From: Streptomyces sp. NBC_00273
Lineage (GTDB): Bacteria; Actinomycetota; Actinomycetes; Streptomycetales; Streptomycetaceae
Assembly: GCF_036178145.1 (NCBI RefSeq)
Contig: NZ_CP108067.1
Coordinates: 9,625,001 to 9,689,000 of the forward strand
DNA length: 64,000 bases
Direction: 5' to 3'
Shown here: piece by piece, positions 17,492 through 25,329 of the stretch
How positions within the stretch are numbered: position 1 is the first letter of the stretch
Layout of the letters: every line of letters starts with the position of its first letter
Position numbers and translations under genes: made by a program
Notes under the pieces: model-generated
Databases searched by the model: none
Seen by the model: the letters and a program-made list of their open reading frames with translations, nothing else
What the model was told of the DNA's origin: nothing

Positions 17492-17885
17492 CCAGAACTC
17501 CTCACACTGGCGATTCTCCGTAACCGATCAGTCACAGACGGTAAGTACGATAGGGGTGTAGGGGCCACGCAATACGCCAAAGCGTCCAATCGGCCACAAA
17601 CGGACTGGAAAATGCCGTCTTGACCTGCGCGCCCCCACCATGGCCAGCGACTCCTTTGCGCGGGTGGCGCGTCTTCACAGCTCAGGCCGGGTATGGGTGG
17701 CAGGGGCGCCGCTGGTGACACGCTCGAGCCCGCCAACTGCAAGTGCGCGATCAGTGCCGGTGGAAACCGGCCACTATCTGGCCGGCAGGCCGCTTCGTGA
17801 CGCTGCGGAACCGGGAGACCGTGCACTCGACAGAATGCCGGCGGTGACTTCCCCCGCTGCGACCAGCCAGTTTCGTGGAGAACAC
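17492..17885. other. Divergent upstream region (394 bp)
   Basis: This spacer lies between the divergently transcribed propeller protein and the terpene synthase. The frame of the terpene synthase remains open upstream to 17640, but the ribosome binding site and family alignment place its start at 17886. Promoters for both genes should lie here; I cannot assign a specific -35/-10 pair. Confidence 0.4.
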
Positions 17886-18893
17886 ATGCCGCAGGACATC
17901 GAGTTCCATCTCCCCTTCCCGAAATCGGTCAGCCCGGATCTGGAGGGCGCACGCCGGCGCAACCTGGCGTGGGTGCAGCGCACGGGCCTCGTCGGGGAGG
18001 GCCGATCGCTTCAGTGGTACACCTCGTGGGACATGCCGCTGCTGGCCGCCTGCGGCTTCCCCTATGCACAGGGCCCGGCCCTCGACCTGTGCGCGGACGC
18101 GATGGCGTTCTTCTTCGTCTTCGATGACCAGTTCGACGGCCCCCTCGGCCAGGACCCCGCCCGGGCTTCGGCCGTGTGTCGGCAGCTGATCGGCATCGTG
18201 CACGGCGCCGGGCCGGCCGCGGGGGCGGATGCGTGCTCGGTGGCGTTCGCCGATCTGTGGGCGCGCTGCAGGGACGGCGCGCACCCGGGCTGGGTTGCCC
18301 GTACCGCGCACGAATGGGAGTACTACTTCGCCACCCAGGCCCACGAGGCGATCGGCCGACTCCGGGGGACTCCCACCGACATGGAAACCTACCTCCAGGT
18401 CAGACGGGGCATAGCCGGCACCGACCTGCCCCTGTCCCTAGGCGAGCGAGCCGCCGGCATCCTCCTCCCCGCAGCCGCCTTCCACAGCCCCCAGCTGCGC
18501 ATCATGCGCCAGGCTGCCATCGACGTCACCCTCATGTGCAACGACGTCTACTCGCTGGAGAAGGAGGAAGCCCGCGGCGACATGGACAACCTCGTCCTCG
18601 TCCTCGAACACACGCAGTCCTGCACCCGCGATGAAGCCCTCGCGGCCGCGGGCCGGGAGATCGGCGGGCGCATCGAGAGGTTCCAGGAACTCGCCCGCCA
18701 GGTCCCGGCCATGTGCCGACAGCTCGGTCTCACCGGCCCGGAGCGCACCGCTGTGGCCACGTATGTCGAGGTCATGGAGGTCTGGATGAGCGGCTACCAG
18801 GCCTGGCAGGCCCAGACCCGCCGCTACACCAGCGCCCTTCGGATCGTCCCCCACACCGGGCCCGGCTACTTCGACGAGGTCCTGGGGGCGTAG
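17886..18893 (+). CDS. Class I terpene synthase (sesquiterpene cyclase type)
   Basis: The 335-residue protein has the usual length for a bacterial sesquiterpene synthase. The aspartate-rich motif DDQFD is at 80-84. The NSE triad NDVYSLEKE is at 219-227 (N219, S223, E227), both binding the Mg-diphosphate of the substrate. An RRG segment near residue 173 fits the pyrophosphate sensor, and the C-terminal RRY near 320 fits the conserved Arg-Tyr pair. It should ionise farnesyl diphosphate (or possibly geranyl diphosphate) and cyclise it; the product cannot be predicted. ATG 17886 has GGAG seven bases upstream. No P450 or other tailoring gene is adjacent on the same strand, so it acts alone or with distant partners. 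Confidence 0.9.
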   Translation: MPQDIEFHLPFPKSVSPDLEGARRRNLAWVQRTGLVGEGRSLQWYTSWDMPLLAACGFPYAQGPALDLCADAMAFFFVFDDQFDGPLGQDPARASAVCRQLIGIVHGAGPAAGADACSVAFADLWARCRDGAHPGWVARTAHEWEYYFATQAHEAIGRLRGTPTDMETYLQVRRGIAGTDLPLSLGERAAGILLPAAAFHSPQLRIMRQAAIDVTLMCNDVYSLEKEEARGDMDNLVLVLEHTQSCTRDEALAAAGREIGGRIERFQELARQVPAMCRQLGLTGPERTAVATYVEVMEVWMSGYQAWQAQTRRYTSALRIVPHTGPGYFDEVLGA

Positions 18894-19054
18894 ACCCGCA
18901 CCCGGGATGGGAGCCCTGAGGAGAGGGTGCCATCCCTGATGCTCACCCGCGACGGGTCCTCCCACCGGCCTGTCCCCTGGTCGTCGGCCCACGGCATCGA
19001 TGCCTTTGGCCAGGCCATCTGGTATCAGCCGCTGGGCCGAAACCTGTCGGATCC

Positions 19055-19165
19055 CTCTTTCCGGCGGACCTTGCCCACCTGCAGAAGCTGTACCGGGAGA
19101 TCAACGGAGCAGAGCTGCCCGGCGGACTGCCGGACACCGTCTGGCACCACCAGCCGCAATCACGT
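19055..19165 (+). pseudogene. Possible WHH-type nuclease toxin fragment
   Basis: One frame reads LFPADLAHLQKLYREINGAE and then LPDTVWHHQPQSRR. In the HNH/ENDO VII group of polymorphic toxins a similar helix precedes a W-H-H motif. Here only one WHH with a degenerate following segment remains and the rest of the domain is missing. The identification rests on a short match. Confidence 0.25.
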
Positions 19166-19185
19166 CGGACAGTGGCGAGAGCCGG

Positions 19186-19377
19186 CTACATGGGTAGGGC
19201 CAGCCGGGAGCCGATGCGAAAGCGCATCTCCTCGGCCGCGTGACGGACCTCCTCGGGCTGCGCAGCATCGTCGAGCACTCCGAGGAGGATCATCAGGGCC
19301 CGCGCCTCGTCGCCGCTGATCAGTTTCAGGCGCGGCTCAGTGACCCCGTCGAGGAGCACGTCCAGCATCTCGTCCAT
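19186..19377 (-). CDS. Small helical hypothetical protein (63 aa)
   Basis: The product reads MDEMLDVLLDGVTEPRLKLI, then GDEARALMILLGVLDDAAQP and EEMRFRIGSRL. It is an acidic, amphipathic, fully helical protein with clean codon-position bias. No strong ribosome binding site is visible. The function is unknown; it could be a small partner or regulator protein. Confidence 0.45.
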   Translation of the reverse strand: MDEMLDVLLDGVTEPRLKLISGDEARALMILLGVLDDAAQPEEVRHAAEEMRFRIGSRLALPM

Positions 19378-19757
19378 GCAGGCAACAACGCCGAACCGCC
19401 CATCACGTCACCCCGTCCGGCCCAGCGGTGCGGTCCGGTCCGGAGCGGGAACGGCATGACGCATTCAGGAGGCTGGCAGTCGGGGCTCGGGCGGGCGCAC
19501 CGTGAACTCTCCGCCGCGGTACTTCACGACGAGCTCGGGTTCCCCGCCCGGCGCAGCGACGGCCTGGTGGTGCGGCCTTCCAGACCTGGTTGTGGGTCTG
19601 GAAGGCCGACGAGGTTGTCCAGATTCGGCCATCGGGTCGTCCGGCGAGGCCGCGAGCCGGCCTCAACACCCACCAGGGCGAGGAACGGATGCGGCTGCCG
19701 TACCCCCCGGGGGGGCGTACCCCTCGCGTTCGGCCAGAGGCCCGGCGCCCGGAACAC
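19378..19757. other. No gene; contains a strong hairpin
   Basis: The only clear structure in this 380-bp stretch is the 13-base inverted repeat listed separately at 19574-19607. Open frames have no family character. Confidence 0.4.
19574..19607. terminator. Perfect 13-bp inverted repeat hairpin
   Basis: Arms GGCCTTCCAGACC and its exact complement enclose an eight-base loop (TGGTTGTG). It lies about 150 bases after the stop of the minus-strand propeller gene (19758) and could end that transcript. There is no T-run, as is usual in this genus. Confidence 0.5.
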
Positions 19758-20996
19758 TCAGGGCGGGGAGATCAGCGTGCTGTGGTGGAAGCCGAGTCGA
19801 GGGTCGTGCCACCACGGGAGCCCGTCGACGTACTGCCGCAGTTGTGGCATGCGCACCCGCTGCCGGACCGTGTTGGCGGGATAGTCGTACACGGTGATGG
19901 TGTTGAGCCCCCGGTTGGCGGTGAACAGCAGGGTCTGGTCGGCGGAGAGCTGACAGGCGTACACCGAATCGAGCAGGGTTCCGCGCGAGACCCGCAGAGC
20001 GGCGAGGAAGTGCCTGCTGCTCGCAGCCGGCGAGCCGCGCGTGAAGGCGTCGGTCACCTGGTGGAGTGATTGCCGTCCGGCGAGTAGCTGTTCGGGCAGG
20101 TCGGGGCGTTCGTCGATGATCCGATGGGTGGCGAAGTCGACCAGGTCGATCATGACGATGGTGCCGCTGCCGCCGTTGCAGTAGATCAGCTCACGATCGG
20201 AGACGCAGACGTCCGAGTTGATGTGCGCCGGGGTCTCCCGCGGGGCCGTCCAGTGGCGCAGGACCTGCCCGTGCTCGGCGTCGATCTCGAAGACGTACTC
20301 CTTGAGGTAGGCCATGGCCCACTCGTGCCAGTCGTGCCCTTCCTGGGGCAGGACGCGGAAGGAGAGGGCGTAGAACCGGTCCTCTCGGGGGTGGACGGCC
20401 ACGTGCCAGCAGGTGGCGGGCACGTCGATGCGGCGGGCCGTGCCGGTGCGCAGGTCGAAGATGCCGACCTCACGTGCCTCGCCGCGCCCGGGGTGGTCCA
20501 TGCCGCCGTAGACGAGGTACCGGCCCGACGCCGTGGTCTTCATGGCGTGGGGCAGCTTCAGCCCGTGCGGGCCCAGGCGCTCGGGAGCATCGAGCTTGTC
20601 GAGGTCGAACCGCCACAGGTGCTCGCCGATCGCGCCGACGATCTCCCGGTCGTCCAGCCAGGCGATGTGCGTGGTGCCCTTGACGGACGAGTCGGTGGGT
20701 TCGATCCGCAGGGTGGACAGCCGGGCGGTCTCGTCGAGGGTCGCGGTGTCGTAGAAGAGCAGGTGCTGGCCGGTGTTGCCGAGGAATCCGAGCGCGTGGT
20801 CCGGGCTGACGCTGACGGCATGGCCGCCGGCGATGCCGTCGAAGTAGTCGATCTTGTACGCGTACCTGCCGGTGGCCGGATCGTAGCGGAAGACGCAGAT
20901 GCCGGCCCGGCCTTCGAGTCCGTTGAGGCCGTTGCCGTCGAGGGCGATGTGGAAGGCGTACGGGTATTCGTGCGGCGGGCCGGCGGGCGGCGTCAC
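19758..20996 (-). CDS. YncE-like beta-propeller protein
   Basis: The 412-residue protein shows repeated propeller strands ending in D or W units, e.g. YAFHIALDGNGLNGLEG, HAVSVSPDHALGFLGNTGQH, HAMKTTASGRYLVYGGMDHP, LIYCNGGSGTIVMIDLVDF and TLLFTANRGLNTITVYDYPA. The pattern suits a seven-bladed YncE/quinoprotein-amine-dehydrogenase-like propeller. It lacks a signal peptide, so it appears cytoplasmic, and it has no obvious cofactor ligands. GTG 20996 overlaps the stop of the upstream SRPBCC-like gene (GTGA), indicating translational coupling and a joint role. Conserved histidines (THIAW, CWHVAVHP, AHINSDVC) at regular spacing could bind a metal, as in carotenoid-oxygenase-type propellers, but this is speculative. 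Confidence 0.65.
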   Translation of the reverse strand: MTPPAGPPHEYPYAFHIALDGNGLNGLEGRAGICVFRYDPATGRYAYKIDYFDGIAGGHAVSVSPDHALGFLGNTGQHLLFYDTATLDETARLSTLRIEPTDSSVKGTTHIAWLDDREIVGAIGEHLWRFDLDKLDAPERLGPHGLKLPHAMKTTASGRYLVYGGMDHPGRGEAREVGIFDLRTGTARRIDVPATCWHVAVHPREDRFYALSFRVLPQEGHDWHEWAMAYLKEYVFEIDAEHGQVLRHWTAPRETPAHINSDVCVSDRELIYCNGGSGTIVMIDLVDFATHRIIDERPDLPEQLLAGRQSLHQVTDAFTRGSPAASSRHFLAALRVSRGTLLDSVYACQLSADQTLLFTANRGLNTITVYDYPANTVRQRVRMPQLRQYVDGLPWWHDPRLGFHHSTLISPP

Positions 20997-21958
20997 AGGG
21001 GCTGCCTCTCGGGCCGGAAGTGGCGGAATCCGGAACTGTCGGTGCACTCGGGCCGCGTCGGCTTCCACGGGGCCGACCCGGCCAACAGCGTCAACGGCTC
21101 GGCCACGCGGAAGACGGTGTCCCAGAGCGAGGAGGTGGCACTGGCCGTCTCCTCGACCGGTTCGGCGCCGCCCTGCCCGCGTGCGGCGATGGTGTGCAGG
21201 GTGATGCGGAAGGACTTGCGGTAGGCGTCCTCCACCAGAGCGCGCCGGACCGCGGGCCACAGCACGGGGGTGATCGCCCGCCACAACGGGGGGAGGGTGA
21301 ATTGCTGATGGGCGCGGACGGTCACTCCGGTGCCGCCGCCCGGGGTCCGGGCGAACGACACCGAGCCGTCGTCCTGAACCGCGGAGCCGTTCGCGCTGTG
21401 GACCTGCCGCCAGCGCAGCACCTGTTCGTCCGGGCCGTAGTCGATGGTCTCCAGCTTGCAGACGTCGAGTACGTCGGCGCCGGCCAGCGCCAGGTAGGCG
21501 GGCTGGGCCCGGCTGATGCTGCGCTCGAGCTGCCGGATCGGCCTTCCGGTCGCGTCGCGCGCCAGGACCTCCGTACGACCGGCAAGGTAGCCGCTGGTCA
21601 GACCGATCACCCGGCTGATGTCGACGCGCGCGGTGAACTCGTCGAAGGGCGTGCTCACTTCCGCCTCGCAACGGAACAGGACGGCTTCGTCCAGGTAGCG
21701 CCATCGCATCCCGTCGGCGTCCGGCGGGACGGCCGCGATCAGCTGGTCCAGCAGTTCCAGATGCCGGGCCACCGCTTCGAACTCCGCAGGCCCGAAGGCC
21801 AGTACATCGACCCCGAGAGGTATCGCTGCCGTGCGGACCGCGGCGTCGTTCGGGCGCATCCGAAGGGTGGTGGCCAGCTCCGTGGCCAGCTCCGCCGTCC
21901 GGTCGACGACGGCCAGCACCCTTCGCAGTGCCTCTTCGGCCGGGGGGATGTCGGGCAT
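20993..21958 (-). CDS. SRPBCC/START-like domain protein
   Basis: The 321-residue product has a helical N-terminus (AEEALRRVLAVVDRTAELAT). A middle region follows with the strand pattern of a helix-grip (SRPBCC) fold: FRCEAEVSTPFDEFTARVDI, a LETIDYGPDEQVLRWRQV segment, and VRAHQQFTLPPLWRAITPVL leading to a long C-terminal helix ending YRKSFRITLHTIAA. Such domains bind hydrophobic ligands in a deep pocket. The gene is the first of a two-gene operon with the propeller protein that overlaps it by four bases. Start ATG 21958 encodes MPDIPPAEEAL. The ligand is unknown. Confidence 0.55.
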   Translation of the reverse strand: MPDIPPAEEALRRVLAVVDRTAELATELATTLRMRPNDAAVRTAAIPLGVDVLAFGPAEFEAVARHLELLDQLIAAVPPDADGMRWRYLDEAVLFRCEAEVSTPFDEFTARVDISRVIGLTSGYLAGRTEVLARDATGRPIRQLERSISRAQPAYLALAGADVLDVCKLETIDYGPDEQVLRWRQVHSANGSAVQDDGSVSFARTPGGGTGVTVRAHQQFTLPPLWRAITPVLWPAVRRALVEDAYRKSFRITLHTIAARGQGGAEPVEETASATSSLWDTVFRVAEPLTLLAGSAPWKPTRPECTDSSGFRHFRPERQPL

Positions 21959-22100
21959 GGTCCCGCCCTACCCGGCGCCGCCATCTCCCACACCGACCGT
22001 CCCCGTCAGGGATGAACCCGTTGGACGGCGGCAGGGTGGAACTTCAGCTCCTGCTATGGGCGGTGCCGGAGGGTGGGCGCCTTCCGGCACCGTGCGGGAG

Positions 22101-23321
22101 TCACAGGAACCGGCGGATGGGGGTGACCGCAAGCTCGCGCAGGCGTTGCGCCGCAGAGCGGCGGTTCCAGCGCGCTGGAACCATCGGCTCGCTGGCCTGC
22201 ACGTCCTCGTCGAAGTGGCGGTCCAGGGTTGCGGTGAAGTCTTCGTCAAGGACCGCGAGCATGACCTCTTCGTCGTGGTCCAGGGAGCGACGGTTGAAAT
22301 TGGTGGAGCCGATGAGTGCCGCGACCTGGTCGACGGTGATGACCTTGGCGTGCATCATCGTCGGCTGGTACTCGAAGATCTTCACCCCGCAGGCGAGGAG
22401 GTCCGCGTAGAAGTTCTGGCCGGCCAGCCGGCAGACGCGCTTGTCGGTGTGGGGGCCGGGCAGGAGTATCTCGACCTCGATGCCGCGACGTGCTGCCGCA
22501 CACAGCAGCTCGATGAAGTAGGCGTCCGGGGCGAAGTAGGCGGTGGACAGGCGGAAGCGATGCTGGGCGGATTCGATGGCGACCCGGATCAGGGTCTGCA
22601 TGTCCTGCCAGCCGATACTGGCCGATCCCCGGACGACCTGCACCACTGCCCCGCCCTGCGGTGCGTGCTCGGTGAAGCGGTCCCGGTCGTCGAAGAGGGT
22701 GTCGTGGCACTCGGCCCAGTTCTGTGCGAAAGCGGCGGCGACGCCGTCCACGGCGGGCCCGCGCAGCCGGACGTGGGTGTCGCGCCACTCGTTCTCGTTG
22801 CGGGCGTTGCCGCACCACTCCTCGGCGATGCCGACTCCGCCGGTGAACGCCGTCTGTTCGTCGACGACGAGCACTTTGCGGTGGCAGCGGTGGTTCTGCT
22901 TGAGCGGGGAGAGGTAGAGGGGCTTGCGGAACCACGCGACGTCGACCCCGGCGTCCTCCATCAGATCGAGCAGGTCCTGCTCGATGAGCCGGCTGCCGAA
23001 GCCGTCCAGCAGCAGCCGCACCCGGACACCCGCGCGGGCCCGGTCCGACAGCGCCTGGGCGAACTGCCGGGCTATCGCGCCGCGCCAGTACACGAACGTC
23101 ATCATGTCGACGGTGTGTTCGGCGGCGCGGACGCTGTCCAGCATCGCCGTGAAGATCTCGTCCCCGTTGCGCAGGGCGAGCAACGCGTTTCCTTCGGTGG
23201 CGGCGATGCCGATCAGCCGCTCGAGGCGGCGCCGCATCCGCTGCTTGCGCTCGGCCATCGACAGCGCTGGGGCGATGGCCGTCCCGCCGGACGGTCGCGA
23301 CCCGCTGGTTGCACTCGTCAT
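22101..23321 (-). CDS. Cardiolipin synthase / phospholipase D-family protein
   Basis: The 406-residue protein carries two HKD motifs: HRKVLVVDEQTAFTGG near residue 147, and MHAKVITVDQVAALIGSTNF in the C-terminal half. The pair forms one active site in this superfamily. The N-terminal hydrophobic helices of classical ClsA are missing; the protein starts with a Ser/Gly-rich segment and a basic helix (AERKQRMRRRLERLIG), so it may sit on the membrane surface. It probably condenses phosphatidylglycerol into cardiolipin or cleaves phosphodiesters. ATG 23321 follows an AGGTGGAG site; an upstream ATG in frame is less likely. It stands alone. Confidence 0.8.
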   Translation of the reverse strand: MTSATSGSRPSGGTAIAPALSMAERKQRMRRRLERLIGIAATEGNALLALRNGDEIFTAMLDSVRAAEHTVDMMTFVYWRGAIARQFAQALSDRARAGVRVRLLLDGFGSRLIEQDLLDLMEDAGVDVAWFRKPLYLSPLKQNHRCHRKVLVVDEQTAFTGGVGIAEEWCGNARNENEWRDTHVRLRGPAVDGVAAAFAQNWAECHDTLFDDRDRFTEHAPQGGAVVQVVRGSASIGWQDMQTLIRVAIESAQHRFRLSTAYFAPDAYFIELLCAAARRGIEVEILLPGPHTDKRVCRLAGQNFYADLLACGVKIFEYQPTMMHAKVITVDQVAALIGSTNFNRRSLDHDEEVMLAVLDEDFTATLDRHFDEDVQASEPMVPARWNRRSAAQRLRELAVTPIRRFL

Positions 23322-24068
23322 GACTCCACCTGACCGGTCGGGGACGCCGCCCCGGACGTCCGGCAACCGCCGGGGCGAGCCGACTGTACACAGCCGCCGA
23401 CCGGGAAGGGGTGTGTACCTACCCTCGTCGCGTGTTCATGGCGCTGAGCGGGCCGCTGCGCCGTCTCCCGCTGCCCGCTGCCCCGGTGGTCCTTCCCGCC
23501 TGCCACCGTTGCCGCTCGAAGCCGATTTCCTATCTGCCGAACACGCGAAAATCTATGTTGGCCAGAGTAGACATTGGGTGGTGACCCAGTTATGGTTTCT
23601 CTCGTAGCCCAGAGAGACAGCAGGGCCCGGCAGAGGTGAACTGCCGGGCGTGGTGCCGTAAGTGCAGTGCGCAGGACGGTGCGGTGGTGGAGTTCCGAAG
23701 CCAGGGTTGTTGCAGCAGGGCGACGGGGCTGATGACCGGACCGGTTGGCCCGCGGTGATCAGGGGCCGCCGTGAGCAGTAGTGCAGTTGACGCAGCAAGC
23801 AGGTTGATCACCGAGGGAAGAACGGAGGAACCGCGCCATCAGGATCGCCCGGGCGGAAGTCCTGAGCCCGGGTACCGCAGGACATCGATAGTGATGTGGT
23901 CTCCGGTCAAGCAACCGCGATCCCCGTACCCCCGGCATCGTTCGAGTCGGGCATGCGGAAACAGAAGGTCGGCTCGGAACTGGTGCCGGCAGATGGTGTA
24001 GAAGTTCCCTCGGGGCCCTGGTGCCGTACGGCACCAGGGCCCCTCCATGTGTTCACGAGAGAGGTGCA
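23322..24068. other. 747 bp without a supported gene
   Basis: Short open frames on both strands lack motifs. The notable element is the 32-base perfect palindrome at 24012-24043, just before the MerR-type gene. This long leader region also includes the upstream side of the cls gene. Confidence 0.4.
24012..24043. promoter_or_regulatory. 32-bp perfect palindrome
   Basis: Every base from 24012 to 24043 pairs with its mirror around the centre at 24027/24028 (central CCGTACGG). It lies 25 bases before the MerR-type start codon. It could be a rho-independent terminator of an upstream transcript, or an operator or leader hairpin for the regulator gene itself. Confidence 0.55.
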
Positions 24069-24419
24069 ATGACAGCAGAGAATCCGACAGGCTCGCTCGG
24101 CGGCCACCTGGACGACGACGATTACCCCGCGTACACCATGGGTCGTGCCGCAGAGATGCTCGGCACCACTCCGGGATTCCTCCGCGCCATCGGCGAGGCC
24201 CGCCTGATCACGCCGCTCCGCTCCGAGGGCGGCCACCGCCGCTACTCCCGCTACCAGCTGCGCATCGCGGCCCGAGCCCGGGAACTCGTCGATCAGGGAA
24301 CCCCCGTCGAGGCCGCCTGTCGCATCGTCATCCTCGAGGACCAGCTCGAGGAAGCCCAGCGCCTCAACGCCGAGTACCGCCGCGCCGCCGCGTCGTCCGG
24401 CCCGCCGCCCGCGGTCTGA
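24069..24419 (+). CDS. MerR-family transcriptional regulator
   Basis: The 116-residue protein has an acidic start, then the MerR-type winged helix YTMGRAAEMLGTTPGFLRAI, EARLITPLRSEGGHRRYSRY, followed by a helix (RIAARARELVDQGTPVEAAC) and a short coiled tail (LEDQLEEAQRLNAEYRRA). It lacks a C-terminal ligand domain, like the small MerR-like regulators found next to cold-shock genes in Streptomyces. The start ATG 24069 has AGAGAGG upstream. A 32-base palindrome precedes it and a cold-shock protein gene follows 380 bases later, a recurring arrangement that suggests a link. A broken copy of its C-terminus is at 57.3 kb. Confidence 0.75.
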   Translation: MTAENPTGSLGGHLDDDDYPAYTMGRAAEMLGTTPGFLRAIGEARLITPLRSEGGHRRYSRYQLRIAARARELVDQGTPVEAACRIVILEDQLEEAQRLNAEYRRAAASSGPPPAV

Positions 24420-24802
24420 GGTGAGCGCGCCCGCCGGTCCCCGGTGGGCCGTGCGCCACTGGGGCCGAGGCGTGGTGCGTGCTCCCTTCCCTCCGCTCGG
24501 AAAAGCGTTGCGCCCGGGCTGCCAATATCTGTCACCGCGATGCAAGGATTTAGCGGTTCATGCTGAGAGGGTTTTTGGTGCGGCGGCCGCGGTGAATTGT
24601 TATTCGTACGCAGATCGCTACGGCATGCTATTGTCGATCTCAGTTGCAGTCGTGGTTCCCAAAACTTCAAGCCCTCCAGTCGGCCTCCGTGCCATATGGG
24701 AGTGCTTCATAATTCCGGGTCATTTCCCGGCGGGGCATCATCGCGGCGACACGGTGTCCGTACAGTGCGGACGCCGGTGTACTGCCCCAAAGGAGATCCG
24801 AC
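24420..24802. other. Leader region of the cold-shock gene
   Basis: This 383-bp gap precedes the cold-shock gene. It contains an unusually AT-rich patch for this DNA (24590-24720), fitting a promoter and a long structured 5' leader. A small hairpin (GTCCG...CGGAC) lies about 40 bases before the start codon. Exact promoter elements were not assigned. Confidence 0.4.
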
Positions 24803-25006
24803 ATGGCATCTGGCACTGTGAAGTGGTTCAACGCGGCAAAGGGTTTCGGCTTCATCGAGCAGGACGGTGGCGGCGCTGACGTGTTCGCCCACTTCTCGAA
24901 CATCGCCGCCCAAGGCTTCCGTGAGCTGGCTGAAGGCCAGAAGGTCAGCTTCGACATCGCGCAGGGCCAGAAGGGTCCGACGGCCGAGAACATCGTTCCT
25001 GCCTGA
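24803..25006 (+). CDS. Cold-shock protein (CspA family)
   Basis: The 67-residue protein has the full cold-shock domain: [20 protein letters not shown] carries RNP1 (KGFGFIEQ), and DVFAHFSNI carries RNP2 (VFAHFS). It ends with [10 protein letters not shown], as actinomycete CspA/CspF-type proteins do. It binds single-stranded RNA and DNA and helps translation at low temperature. AAAGGAG lies seven bases before the ATG, and a strong terminator hairpin follows at 25025. The DEAD-box helicase downstream fits the common cold-shock pairing. Confidence 0.95.
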   Translation: MASGTVKWFNAAKGFGFIEQDGGGADVFAHFSNIAAQGFRELAEGQKVSFDIAQGQKGPTAENIVPA

Positions 25007-25329
25007 CGCTGACGCGCACTTCGTAGCTGGGGCCCGCATCCTTCGGGGTGCGGGCCCCAGCTGCAGGCACCTCCCGCAGTGGGTTCACCTGCGGGATGCC
25101 CCTCACCACCCGGAGATTTCTCTCCGGCACGCGGACCTCTACGGACCTGCACCCGAGTCGATCTCGGGGATTTCACGTCCGGCACCACCCATTTTTATAG
25201 CGGCGCCCGCACGGACTCCCTGCGGTCGGCTTCGCTTTCGCATTCCATTCGGCCCGTTCTTGCGATTCCCCGCGCTGTTCTTCGGCTCCCGGAATTCCTT
25301 GATGCGCGCCGTATCGAGGAAGGTTCTGT
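25007..25329. other. Spacer between csp and DEAD-box helicase
   Basis: It begins with the csp terminator and then holds the leader of the helicase gene. No separate gene is supported in this 323-bp stretch. Confidence 0.45.
25025..25062 (+). terminator. Terminator of the cold-shock gene
   Basis: A GC-rich hairpin with a 14-base perfect stem (AGCTGGGGCCCGCA and complement) and a short TTCGG-containing loop lies 18 bases after the csp stop codon. Confidence 0.8.

Noticed and set aside
23590..23811. Minus-strand 73-codon frame with a hydrophobic start
   Set aside because: No ribosome binding site, no family pattern, and a Pro/Arg/His-rich second half.
24803..25006. Thermosensor leader for the cold-shock gene
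   Set aside because: The long leader is suggestive, but only one small hairpin could be seen by eye; not enough to call a riboswitch-type element.
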